Positions 1-11,040 of a stretch of 64,000 bases of DNA are shown one piece after another (positions within the stretch are counted from its first letter, which is position 1; each line of letters opens with the position of its first letter). The DNA comes from Combretum micranthum (taxonomy: Eukaryota > Streptophyta > Magnoliopsida > Myrtales > Combretaceae). The notes below the pieces were generated by a model. It was not told where the DNA came from, made no database searches, and saw nothing but the letters and a program-made list of their open reading frames with translations. The stretch lies in NCBI GenBank assembly GCA_024138025.1, contig JAMXBD010000719.1:310001-374000 (forward strand). The letters are read 5' to 3'. Made by a program: the position numbers and the translations under genes.

Positions 1-1096
1 ATAATCACAATGCTGGAATTTCATTTAGTAAATATTAATTAAAATTAATGAAATGCATTTACTGACTTTAGGTTATTGTGTCTTGAAGTTACTACAATTG
101 GTTAGTCATATTCCATAATGGTAACAATCAAACTAAGAGAAGTCTTGAAATAATGAACGGATATCATAAGAAGAGGCATTGGAGTAGCTACAAGAAAACT
201 TCATTTATGAACTGAGCGTATGTAAATGTCAAATTTAATAGATTAAATTATTCATTATTTGTTCTTGACAAGTAAGTATTTTGATCATTTGTGGAGATAT
301 TTTAATAGAGTTTTCATATTACTCTAAGCCTTAGCAAAGGAGATTATAAATTTTAAAAAAAAAATACAATAAAGGCACAAAAAAAAAGTTTCAAATTAAA
401 AGTAAAGAATTAACATAAATTAGAGATTATCGAGTTTACAAAGTGAAAAAACCCCTAGTAAGAGAGAATACAAAATTTCTTACATAGATCCTCAAAAAAA
501 AAATTAAAAGGGCTCAAAATGCAAAATGTCAAAAATTGAAACAAGAAAAGAAAAAAAAAAGTAAAAAAAAACATAAATTATAAAGTTTATCATGTTGTTT
601 GATGAATTCTGAGAAACAGAATAGAAGATTGAAGTAGAACTTTGGTTTAAGGGTTTTTTTTTTTTTAAATACGAAAAAAAAAAAAGAGAGAGAGGAGGGA
701 CCGGCCTAGCTGTGTGTCCCTTGTATATTGGGAATTGATTCAGTTTGGACTAATAGGTGCGAGTCGAATTAGGCAAAACCATTTATTCGATTCTATTTGG
801 TCGCTCCAAAAGTTTTTGGCCCGTTGATGTTTAACACTACTTTTACACAAAGAAAGGTACTATTTTTGTTACTTAAGCTTACATTTAATAGGAGAAGGTG
901 CAGCGCCTTTGTAGTCCAATAACATGAAAATCCATGTTTATAGAACATAGGAGATGGGGAAAAATTTAGAAATAAAATTGACCAAAAAGGTAATAAAATG
1001 ACTAACGGAAGGTCTGAATGGAATTGATCATCAGGCGTTTCTATGTCAGACAATATCTTGCGATGGAAACAAGATGAAAAAAAAAGGGTTTCATGT
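1..1096. other. AT-rich intergenic DNA, no gene seen
   Basis: AT-rich stretch with many short A-runs. I see no coding exon with family similarity. The minus-strand open frames that run from about 793 into the next element read through simple AT-rich sequence and GC-rich transposon repeats, and show no protein-like composition. Confidence 0.6.
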
Positions 1097-1104
1097 CTAA
1101 ATAC

Positions 1105-1598
1105 CATGGTAGTCAAAACCGGCCCGGACCGGCCGGTTCGACCCGGTTCGATCGGAACCGGTACCAATGCCGGGCCGGGTCTCGCCTAAAATTCGTTTTT
1201 GCAAAGAACCGGCGAGACCCGGGTTGAACCGGTCGACCCGAGGCGGTCGAACCGGTCGACCCGGGCCGGTTGAACCGGTCGACTCGGTCGACCCGGACCG
1301 GTTGACCCGGATCCAAAAAATTAAAAATAAAAAATTATAAATTAAATATATATTATATAAAATTTATAAAATATAATCATTAAATCATATTTATTTAATA
1401 ATTAATTGATGAATTTGATCCAAATATAGATTTAATTGAGTGATTACACACATATTGATCTTTTATAATTAAATTATCCCCTATATTTTTATTTTTTCAT
1501 GACCCCGGTTCGACTCCCGGTTGAACCCGGTCCGACCCCTCGACCCCTAACCCCCTAGCCTGCCCGGGTCAAAACCCGGTCCGGTTCTGACAACATTG
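1105..1598. mobile_element. hAT-like non-autonomous DNA element (MITE), GC-rich ends
   Basis: The element is flanked by a perfect 8-bp direct repeat CTAAATAC (1097-1104 and 1599-1606), the target duplication length typical of hAT transposons. The ends form an imperfect inverted repeat: CATGGTAGTCAAAACCGG at the left, and CAATGTTGTCAGAACCGG as the reverse complement of the right end. The outer ~200 bp (left) and ~100 bp (right) are packed with CCGGTT/GGTCGACC/CGGGTC motifs rich in CpG and self-complementary. The centre (about 1315-1500) is plain AT-rich DNA. No transposase is encoded, so it must move in trans if at all. The hAT assignment rests on duplication length and the CA..TG ends and is an inference. 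Confidence 0.8.
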
Positions 1599-1606
1599 CT
1601 AAATAC

Positions 1607-1945
1607 ATAGGATATATATATTGAGATAATTACAAAAAGAGAAAAGGCACGTCTACTTTCAAGATGTACTCATTTAAATATTATAATGAAATATACTCAC
1701 AATAAAAGCAGATATGGGACCAGCTAAAGTTATCACATGCATATGCTTCAGTCTTCAACTCTTATGCCACAGAGAAGTGGTGTAAAGCAATACTTATTAG
1801 GATAACTTGGATAGAGCGACTAAGAGGACAAATGTCTAATCTTAGAGTTTCAAACATATAAGTGCAAACAAAGAATCTAAATTTCTATCTTACAATGTAT
1901 TATAAAGATAAATATGTTATAAAGGACAAAGGAATATCATTTATT
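1607..1945. other. AT-rich spacer, no gene seen
   Basis: Sequence between the hAT-like element and the first tandem repeat copy. Nothing recognisable. Confidence 0.5.
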
Positions 1946-2656
1946 AATTAATAAAAGGACAATTTAGTCACTTCTAATAAAAGATATATGATAATCACCT
2001 ATCACCTTAAACCTAAGTATCCTTTTTGCTTATAACAGTTTTCTTATAATTTACCAAACCCAAAATGTCCCTCTTAGCATCTCTCTTAAAGGAATCAACA
2101 AGTGATTAAGATAAACTGCTTTCGTTTTCTTTTCCTTTTTGCAATTTTGAAAAGAATACATCTCTAAATGTACGTGTATTAGGTGTTGAAGGTCTTTGTA
2201 CCTTGAGAGGATATGGAAACTCATAGCCATCTCGTTGGATTCCACGGTTGTTGATTTCGAAAGAGAAAAAGAACAAACTTTTGATTTAAGGTAATTAAAG
2301 TATTTTATGTTAATCTCAATGTTACTTTGTGTTTATGGTGATCTAGAGAATAGTGTTGTAAAATTGGTATTTTAGCGAACGAATGGGAAGTTTACAGGTT
2401 TAATGATTAAAGGAAGGGATGAATTTAAAGAAAAATAACCTTTTGGAGTGTAGGAGACACAAACAGGAAGGTCACAACCGTGTTTCAGGCTATGATTTTC
2501 TCAGCTCTAATTGTTTTGAGCATCCCTAGCCAAGTCATGGCCATGACAGAGGCTGTGAAAGTCACAGCAATGGCCAACAGGCTTATCACCATATGTCTCA
2601 TTTGTTAATTAATGAGAGGGCAATTCAGTCACTCCTAATAAAAGATATATAATAAT
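1946..2656 (+). repeat. Tandem duplication, copy 1 (plus first ~50 bp of copy 2)
   Basis: The block from about 1946 to 2604 is repeated from about 2605 onward. The opening (TTAATTAAT..., then CACTCCTAATAAAAGATATA) occurs at ~1947-1990 and again at ~2605-2650. Everything from 1990 to 2600 matches 6318-6930 with moderate divergence. The second copy is therefore split between 2605-2656 and 6318-6960 by the LTR insertion at 2657-6317. Both copies carry the same 47-codon reading frame with a hydrophobic N-terminus. Confidence 0.75.
2465..2608 (+). pseudogene. Small secreted-peptide-like frame, copy 1, start codon lost
   Basis: This is the paralogue of the frame at 6795-6938 and has the same 47-codon length to its stop. 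The codon at the start position is AGG instead of ATG, so the frame cannot begin in the same place; the first in-frame ATG is codon 10. The N-terminal part is hydrophobic (motifs TVFQAMIFSALIVLSIPSQVMA) like a signal peptide, followed by a short basic tail with KVTAMANR. Many differences from the other copy change amino acids, so I see no clear purifying selection. I do not recognise the family; it may be a relic of a small secreted peptide or a chance frame. Confidence 0.35.
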
Positions 2657-5600
2657 TGTAAGCCTCTATATTTTTTAGTAATATAAGTAAATTCTAGAAC
2701 CAAAAGTCAACCCGAAACCCTAAAGTTAATCTAATTCTATGATTAATCTAGTGGATCTAAATCCGGAAATCCAGTGTTCTTAAACCCTAGACAACGAAAT
2801 TAAGATAATTGTGGAAAATGGTTCGTAATAATATAGGAAAGCTTAAAAATATCAGATTCATAATTTTCTAGTGTCTTTCGGATCCGAACAGGATTAGTTT
2901 TCAAAAATCGTGCCCTGATGCACCACATAATGAAAATATTTCGACAACACCAATGGACTCTTAAAAATATAAGGTTTTCAAAAATATTAGTTTTAGAATT
3001 TTTTGATAACTAAAAATATCAGATATAGGCTGTTTACGCGTATTTTCTTTACTATCGGTATTTTAATTATCTAGTTTACTATTCATAGTACTATTCCTAC
3101 TATTCATTACTATTTCTTTATCTTTACTTTTACTTACACTCTACCATATCTATACCTTACAATTTACTTTCCCCATACAACTTTAATCACATCACACTTT
3201 ACATATTACTTCTTTTTATTACAAAACAACAAAATAAATCATTTTTCCCCTCCTCTACAAGGCAAACCGACGCCCCTTATCCCTCTCTCATCTCAATTTT
3301 ATTTTATTTTTATTATTTTTAATCACATTAATTTCCACTTCAAAACTCTATAAATACCCAATTCCTCCTTCATTCTTTTACACAATTCATTTCCTACTAA
3401 AACTCTACCAAAATCACTCCATAAAATCCCTTTTCTCAAATTTTCTCTCAAGTTCTCTCTTCTCTCCATAAAACAATTTCCCACATATTACTACAACACA
3501 TTATATTCCTCTTCAACAAACACATAACCTTAGGTAAAATTTCTTACACATACTCATCATGTTCATATAACTTAGCATGAGCTTAGTGTATGTTTCTTAG
3601 ACTCAAGAGAGTTAAAGAAATAACAATATGTTCATGTTCATGTCTTCTATTATGTTATTATTGTTATTATGTTGTTATATTATTTGTTATAATCTAACTT
3701 CTATATAGTATTATGTATATTATGTATATATATTTCTTTAGAGCATATAAGCTCACTTATTATTTATTTATTTTCATGTTTTGTAATTTATTGATTTCAT
3801 GCTATTATTAAGACTAGTTTTTATAGTCTTAGACTTGTCCTTATTAAGTCAAAACAATTTTCTTTCTTTTCTTTTCTTTTTGAGACTAGTCTATTCTTAG
3901 TCCCGGGATACCTTGATGAAGCTAAGGTTACCAATACTTAACTTTATTATTATGCTCTTAGTTATTATTATACATATCTTATCTTATTATGTGATATTGT
4001 TATATTTCTCATATCTATGTAATCTCATTCATCCATGAACATGTTGATATTGTTTCAACCATAATGAAAAGGAGTTTTCTTAAGTAACAAAAAATAAGAA
4101 CCTTCTTTAAAAATAAACTTTGTCGCATAAGAAATTATTTGTCCATAAAAACTTAAAGTTTTATCTTAACGAATATTTTCTAAAGTTAGATAAGTTTAGC
4201 TCAAGTTGTAGTAATAATATTATATGGGATTTTATCAATGAATACATAAAAAAAGTTATCACAAACTCTCTTTTCAAACCAATGAAATAAGAAAATTTCT
4301 TTAAACTTAATTCTTTGTTTAACAAAAGTTTTCTTAAACTCATATGTAAAGCTTTCATCAACATACTAAGATTTAGATAAGTTTTACAAAATTATCAAAG
4401 AGTAACCATACTAAAATAAGCCTTACGTAGGAAATAAAAATAATAAATAACTTAGAAGATCATTGATATTTAAAGTGGATCTAACTTTAGAACACAAAAC
4501 CAAGAAATATTTAGAAAAACTACATTTTTCAAACACTAAGAATAAAGTTGTAGGAATCTTAACAAGACTAAAATTACTTTTTGCATATTTAATTATTCTC
4601 AATATTAAGAAATGGAGGAAATACTCACTTATAATAATTTAAGAAATTTTCCCAACAAAACTAAAAATGGAATTTTTAAGTCTTAGTATTTTCTCACTTT
4701 TAAGACACATTGTTTTACAAAAATCATTGTTGAGATAACACCACTAAATTCATGCATATAATTTGAGTCTATATATAATATATACAAATGATTTTTCAAC
4801 CAAACAAATATCTATGTTTTTTGTACAAAGATTTTTGGATGGAGAAAAGTTTGAAAACTTGAATTTTGAAATCTGGAATTTTCGCAACAATTTTGTATGT
4901 CATTATTCCAATACCCAAATGACTTCTTTTGATAAGAATAACCTTAGAAATAGATAGATCTTTTCGAGTAGGTAGAAATCGGTATATAATGTGCGAAATT
5001 CCGAGTTAAAATGAGCAAGTTATAGCTATTTTAAGTTGGGATTTCCATTCATGCGAATTTTGACAAATTCAATAAGATAGAATTGGATAATTTAAGTAGA
5101 TCTTAGATGAAATACTCACTTCGGGTTTTTTTTTATTTCGGTGTCGAGGACCAAGATCTTCTCTTCCCCGAAGATTAGTTCGACTCATAGAAGATCACTA
5201 TGGACGAGTGAGATTCCTTTACTTTATGTATTCGCGCATGTGCTTTTAGAATAGAGCACAAGATATTAGGAAAAAATAAAATTGATATGCATGTGGGTTA
5301 TCATGGGAATTATGTATGTGAATTGTTATGTGTGGTCAATGAACAATAAGTATATCGAAACCCGATGTGTGATTGATATAATTTTTGTTATATATGTATT
5401 GCTATGTGTGCAATTATTGTTTGATCGCTTTAAATAAATTAATGTTGGATTTGATTCCCCATAAATAAATTGCTCATGCATATCACTTAGAATATCATTT
5501 CGCATTTCTGCTAATACTCCTCAGTATGGGACTGGAAAGATAAGTTGCCTAGCTACATCTTGAGGGTTTAGAACATTCAGGGAATAGGCCTCAAGTTGTA

Positions 5601-6317
5601 GTCGAGTCAAATCGATTGCTTTAGGTAAGGAAAGCCCGGGGACTAGTAGTACAGTTTGTTGGAACCCCAAGACGCGCGCAACTTTCAAGAAGGTCGTTTA
5701 GGGCCCAATTCAAATCATTCCCTAACCACCAATGGAGGGATAAATCCATCATACATACGAAACCGGATAGTCGTGTGTACTGTTTGATCATATGGTTGTT
5801 GCATTCCATATGCTTGTTTAAAGAACTTGATTAAATACTTGTTATGAGTACTTTTGCGTAAGGATTATCTCACTAAACTAGTTATGCTTATACCAGTATA
5901 AACTTTTGATATTACAGGATCGTTATTTTGCACCCGAGACCACCTTGATCATCCGGGTAGAATCTTTAGTTTGGGGAGCTTTTGGAGGAACTCTATTTTG
6001 AAGTCTTGGAGTAGATTTCTTCTAAAAGCTTCTAACTTTAGTTATTTATCTTAGTAAGACCATATTGTTATGAAAATTATCAGGGGAATGCCCCTTAAAT
6101 GTTGTAAGACTTTATATTTCAATGAAATATATGAAGTGTTGTTTTGTATGTTTCACTGCTAATATCTTAAAATGCATTTCTCCACCAGTCTCCCTTTGAT
6201 GTGAATGTATGCCTTGTACTGATATAGAAGCTTTCAAGTGACTGTGGTAGTCATTCTTAAGTTTTAATATTGTGTACGACAGGCTGTCACGTTTAGGGTA
6301 TCCATTGAGGCATGACA
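2657..6317 (+). mobile_element. Solo LTR (3.66 kb), probably Ty3/gypsy
   Basis: The block starts TGTAAGCCTC and ends GGCATGACA, the canonical TG..CA of LTRs, and is flanked by a perfect 5-bp target duplication ATAAT (2652-2656 and 6318-6322). It holds no coding sequence. A TATA box and a pyrimidine-rich downstream stretch near 3350-3480 look like an LTR promoter. Long, gene-free LTRs are known from the Tekay/Del group of gypsy chromoviruses; that assignment is an inference. I saw no second LTR inside, so a solo LTR left by LTR-LTR recombination is more likely than a full element. It interrupts copy 2 of a tandem duplication. Part of it (2690-3015) recurs inverted at 42055-42400. Confidence 0.75.
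3349..3356 (+). promoter_or_regulatory. TATA box of the LTR promoter
   Basis: TATAAATA, followed by a CT-rich, A/C-rich leader-like stretch to about 3500, inside the solo LTR. The position within an LTR and the orientation suggest the retroelement's own promoter. Activity is not known. Confidence 0.45.
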
Positions 6318-6960
6318 ATAATCACTCATCACTTTAAACCTAAGTATCATTTCTGTTTATAGTAGTTTTCTCATAATTCATCAAACCCTAAATCTCTCTC
6401 TTAGCATCTCTCTTAAAGGAACTAACAAGAGGATTAAGGTAAGCTGCTTTCCTTTCCTTTTGCATTTCGTAATTTTCAAAAGACCACATCTCTAAACGTA
6501 CATGTATTAGGTGTTGAAGGCATTTGTACCTTAGGAGGATATAGAAACTCATAGTCATTTCATTGGATTTCACAGTTGTTGATTTTGAAAGAGGAAAAGA
6601 ACAAAGTTTTTATTTAAGGTAATTAATGTGTCTTATGTTAATCTCAATATTACTTTATGTTTATGGTGATTTGGAGAATATCATCATAAAATATTGGTGT
6701 TCTAGAGTATGATTGGGAAGTTTACTTATCTAGTGATCAAAGGAATGGATGGATTTGAAGAAAAATAACCTTTTGAAGCATAGGAGTCACAAACATGAAG
6801 GTCACAGCAGTGTTTCAGGCTGTGATTTTCTTGGCTCAAATTGTTTTGAACATCCTCAGCCAAGTCACGGCTATGACAAAGGCCGTAAAAGTCATGGCAA
6901 TGGCCAACAAGCCTATCACCATCTCCATCACAAGCTAGCGATCCAAGGAGTGTTAATATG
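6318..6960 (+). repeat. Tandem duplication, copy 2 (right part)
   Basis: Matches 1990-2600. It begins exactly at the right-hand target duplication of the solo LTR, so it is the continuation of the fragment at 2605-2656. Similarity ends near 6940, at the end of the small reading frame. Confidence 0.75.
6795..6938 (+). CDS. Small signal-peptide-like ORF (47 aa), copy 2, function unknown
   Basis: ATG at 6795, TAG at 6936. The predicted 47-residue protein has a short basic start (MKVTAVFQ), a hydrophobic core (VIFLAQIVLNIL), a small-residue region (SQVTA) that could be a signal-peptidase site, and a short basic tail containing KAVKVMAMANK. This layout resembles plant secreted-peptide precursors, but I recognise no named family. 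The paralogue at 2465-2608 keeps length and reading frame but has lost the ATG. The duplicated block upstream is also conserved, so the transcription unit may have been copied with it. Chance or a decayed exon is a real alternative. Confidence 0.35.
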   Translation: MKVTAVFQAVIFLAQIVLNILSQVTAMTKAVKVMAMANKPITISITS

Positions 6961-9944
6961 TTTTTTTTTTTTTTTCCTTTTGAGACAATCACTTCCCTCA
7001 TCATGAGCATGAGATACAAAGTGATGTTGTGACCTTATTTTTACCCTTTTTATGTCTTTCTTAAATACCTAAACTCTTGGCTTAACATCAAGTACACGTA
7101 AAGTTAAATAGGATTGAATATGTAGGCACAGAATAGTAGTAGCTCTTAATAATTTAAGAACTAGACAACCTTAGGAGTATGCCTTCCTTCTTGACTAAAG
7201 TAATGAATTAGTATTGCTATGTGTGATTAGGTGCTCCTAATAGAATTGAGTTATCTATTCTAAACATTCTATGAGGTACGTCATTACCTTGGTTATTACT
7301 TGTGAGTATAGGCTTAGAAATTGTAAATAAGCTAAACAATATTTAGCATTAATCGTTTGTCACTTACGCTTAGCTAGGTCTAATGGATTGAAAGTACTTG
7401 TTTTGTTAGGACAGTGCTCTGATGATCTATGTATACCTTTGTCCTAAGTGGAGTTGCACACGGAGAGGATTTCGATAGACAAAGAGTGGTATAAGTGTGT
7501 TACTTAGGGGTAGGGAGTACTCAACACCAATATATATTTGTGTGTATATATATGAGTATCTCTTTATATATATATATACATTTTCTTGCTGTGGAGTCAT
7601 GAATAACTCTAAGTTTAGGGCTAGTTACAAATGCTTCTAAATTGTGTTGGTTACCTAGCAAATTTAAAGATCATAATTTGTGTCGTTGCATTTATTACCA
7701 TGTTGTTTATGGATATGTATGTTGCTTGTTCATGAACATGTGGGTATGTTTTTGGAATACTGGGTTTCAACTCAATCCTTTTTATCTTTTACATGAATAG
7801 ATGAGGAGCCTCTCATGTTCGAATTATTTGGATATGATGTCTTTGTGGATTACAGGGATGACAATAGTGGACTCGACTATCCAATAGAATTTTGATCTAT
7901 AAACTTATATGAGATTGATGGTTGATGTTTATGAAACGATGTTTCGTATTTTGGATTTCTTGTAATAGACTAAATTTTAATTCCTTTGTTAAAATATATA
8001 TAAGTTGACTTTCAGTTATGTAGCTAAATTATGAAGTATTTATCTTGAAATTATAACTATTGATAAATTCATCTATTAAATGTGAGTTTATAGTTATTGA
8101 ATATTATTTGAAAATATTACAATCTCTGAGTCTTAGTGTGTCATCTTTTCATAATGCCACATGACAGGATAATAACGTACTAAGATTAGTATATTAAATA
8201 CAATTTAAATGATTAAGATCATTCTTTGTCTCAATTTCTCGATTCATCATTGAGAGCAACTATTTAATTGTGAAGTATTATTTCTCTAATCTCTAGCATT
8301 ACTTAGAGAGATGGCTATGCTAAATTTTTTATGAATTTATGAGCTTGCTGGCATCCATTGATCAACACAGTGATGGGCAAAACAATGCAGATATTTCTCA
8401 ATTTTAAGTTACTTTTAGGCATTTTATGGGTTCAAAGTCAATAACCTTCGTTGTAAATGCATGAGCATGCTTGAGAAAGATAAGAAAAGATAGACTTGTC
8501 TAATGATTTTTGTTCTAGATCTATTAAGTCAAATTTTTCTAAATCACCCCAAGTATAAGCAAGAGATTTCGAACCTTAACACCTTATCTAATTTAAGGAG
8601 CTGAGTTCAAAAAAATATGAGCCTAACCTAATGATATAATATTGCAAATGCTCTTTAATTATCCTTGAATAATGTTCTCAAGTTTAGTAATCCATATTTA
8701 CAAGATAATTTCTTGTTTATCAATTTAAATAAAAAAAATACATAAATACCTATTGCTGCAATATTGCATTTTAAAAGTGTTGCATGTTGCAAGTGAGCAC
8801 TAATGTAAATTATAGTTCGCGTATCTCTATAAGCACATGTGATATTCTTTCCATATCTCACTTTCAATACGAGACATAATCTTAGTATTTTGATTTTTTT
8901 GTACAATTTATATTTCATTGTATTTTTTAAATCACAGTAAACATGAATGTTATCCCATATTTATAAAAAGAAAATAAGAAAAGAAAAAATATATATAGAT
9001 TGATTCATTAAAGCTTTTATGATTCCATCAATAAGACCATCCATTCAATTATCTAACCATTAAAATAAATATAGCAATTTGAATATTAACTATTTTAATG
9101 GTTCGAATACGATTAGAAATGACGTGAGCCATTAGATATTTGATAGGATCGTTTCCGTCAAAATTAATAAACGATCATATAATTTCCATTGATTTACCTA
9201 TATTGTGCCGTATTATTGTTGATAATACCCAAATATACCCACAACTCTTTTCTTTCCTTGTGGGTTTTAAATGGGAGTATGTATATTCCATAAAACAGAT
9301 GCATTTCATGGCTTTTTTTTTTCTTTTTTTTGGGCGCAAAATAGTTGATTTTATTTGGGAATTGGGCTGTTATTGCATCCAGATTAGTATATCCAAAAGA
9401 ATTGAGAAAAAATAAAAAATAAAGACGAAGTTTCTTATGTTGTTTTTCTTAAAGCTTATTTTATGTTCAAAATTATCTAGTAATAGAGTTTACAACTTGT
9501 CATGCTCTAATACCGAAAACCCTGGAAAAAAAATTAGTATATGGTATTAGGATGTGAGAATCATTAAACTTAAAAGAGCATTTATGATCACGACGGTGGC
9601 TATGCATATTGTATGATTTTTGGATATTAAAAATTCTTGTGGCAGCAGTTAACTGCTGAGCTTTACGGACAACTTACTATAATAGGAAGGAAATAGACGA
9701 TGGAGGTCGATCCACACTCTTTAGTCTTTCCTTATTATTCTTCTTTTTCTTTTATTGTTCCGCCGCTTTCATTCTTTTTCTTTTCCAGCTGGATAGATAC
9801 TCGACGGATATATATATATACATATATATATAATAAAAGAACTTTTGAATTAAAAGTTATATGTATATATATATATATAACAAACTTTTACAGTACCATC
9901 CAATTGTTCGAATCTTTTCATAATTTTCTATATATGTATTATAT
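6961..9944. other. AT-rich intergenic DNA, possible diverged LTR fragments
   Basis: No coding exon recognised. The stretch at ~7400-7980 has the look of a diverged LTR (compare the LTR-like pieces at 11050-11420 and 17000-17700), but I could not find ends. There are short (TA)n and poly-T tracts near 7560, 6960 and 9810-9880. Confidence 0.4.
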
Positions 9945-10240
9945 TAGGATAAACTGTATCGAAAATCTCAACGTTTAGAGATAAATTCATATAAGACTCA
10001 ACGTTTCAAGCGGTTCAAAAGAAATCCTAGTATTTAGGAAAGTAGGTCAACTGAGGTCTATATTGATATGTGTCAGAAAAAAAAAAAAAAATAACTAAAA
10101 CTCAAAAACCCAACACGTTATGACACGTATCAATGAAGACTCAATTGACTCAACTCTCTAAATATTGAGATTACTTTTGAGCCACTCGAAACACTAGACC
10201 TCTACCTAAATATCGGTACATGCTAATGTAATTTACCCTA
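9945..10240. mobile_element. Fold-back MITE (~300 bp)
   Basis: The ends are inverted repeats: TAGGATAAACTGTA at the left, TAGGGTAAATTACA as the complement of the right. The inner arms pair as well: 10046-10076 (GTCAACTGAGGTC, then GATATGTGTCA) against 10122-10152 (TGACACGTATCA, then CAATTGAC). The whole element could fold into one long hairpin around an A-run. It is flanked by TTATAT-like direct repeats in AT-rich DNA, so the exact target duplication is uncertain. No coding capacity. Superfamily not resolved. Confidence 0.6.
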
Positions 10241-11040
10241 TTATATTATGGAATTAAATTTAAAGAATTGACAATGATAAACCTATCAAATTATGTAAAA
10301 ACATGTCTATAATGTCTATAAGTATTTCATCTAGTTATCGGTTATTATCTTTGAAAATAGAGTATATATACTTTATCTATTATCAAATAAACTACTAAGA
10401 TCACATGAAAAACTATAAAAATCTTCAACATGTCTTGGCATTGAAACTTGAATACCCTAAATATTATTTTATAGTCATGGTAATATGACAAATTCATCCC
10501 TTCTCTCTCTCTTCTCTATCTCCCTTTTTCAATTATTTAATTTTTTCAGTAATATTATTGAAAAGTTTGATTAATATGTTTCTTGTAGAGTTTACCCATA
10601 GCAATATTGTTAGCAGAAATCTAATAAAAGGGAGAAATTATGTAAAAACCTATTTATAAGTATTTTATAAACTCATTAACTTGGGAAAAGAAACTTTATG
10701 CTAAGTTCAAAGTGCAAGTTTTGGCTTGAAGAAGTTGTTTTCTTAAGTCATGCTATTACAATAAAACCCCCAATTATCAAACTTAGCTATCATAATCTAA
10801 ATTCCAACACCTAAATTCCTAGAAATTCAAATTTAATTTCTTTAATTTAAATATCAATTCCTAAAGTCTAGTTAAATACCAATTTCAACATATTAATTTC
10901 TTAAGATAAATTATAAAATCAATATAGTTAAATCCTAATTCAAATTCAACTACCTAATTCTAAATTTATCTATTTAAATTCTAAATCCCCTAAAATAAAT
11001 ATCAATTTCATATTATATGTCCAACGCATCTAAAAGCCTA
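10241..11040. other. AT-rich intergenic DNA, nothing recognised
   Basis: Mostly simple AT-rich sequence with no coding signal, inverted repeat or LTR end that I can support. Confidence 0.4.

Noticed and set aside
793..1316. Two minus-strand open frames (124 and 67 codons)
   Set aside because: They run through AT-rich spacer and the GC-rich repeats of the hAT-like element; the protein would be Pro/Gly/Arg/Ser repeats with no family match.
6749..7006. Plus-strand 85-codon His/Lys-rich frame and the 97-codon minus-strand frame over it
   Set aside because: The overlapping 47-codon frame at 6795-6938 has better composition and is kept in length in the paralogous copy; the His-rich frame is not kept there as such.
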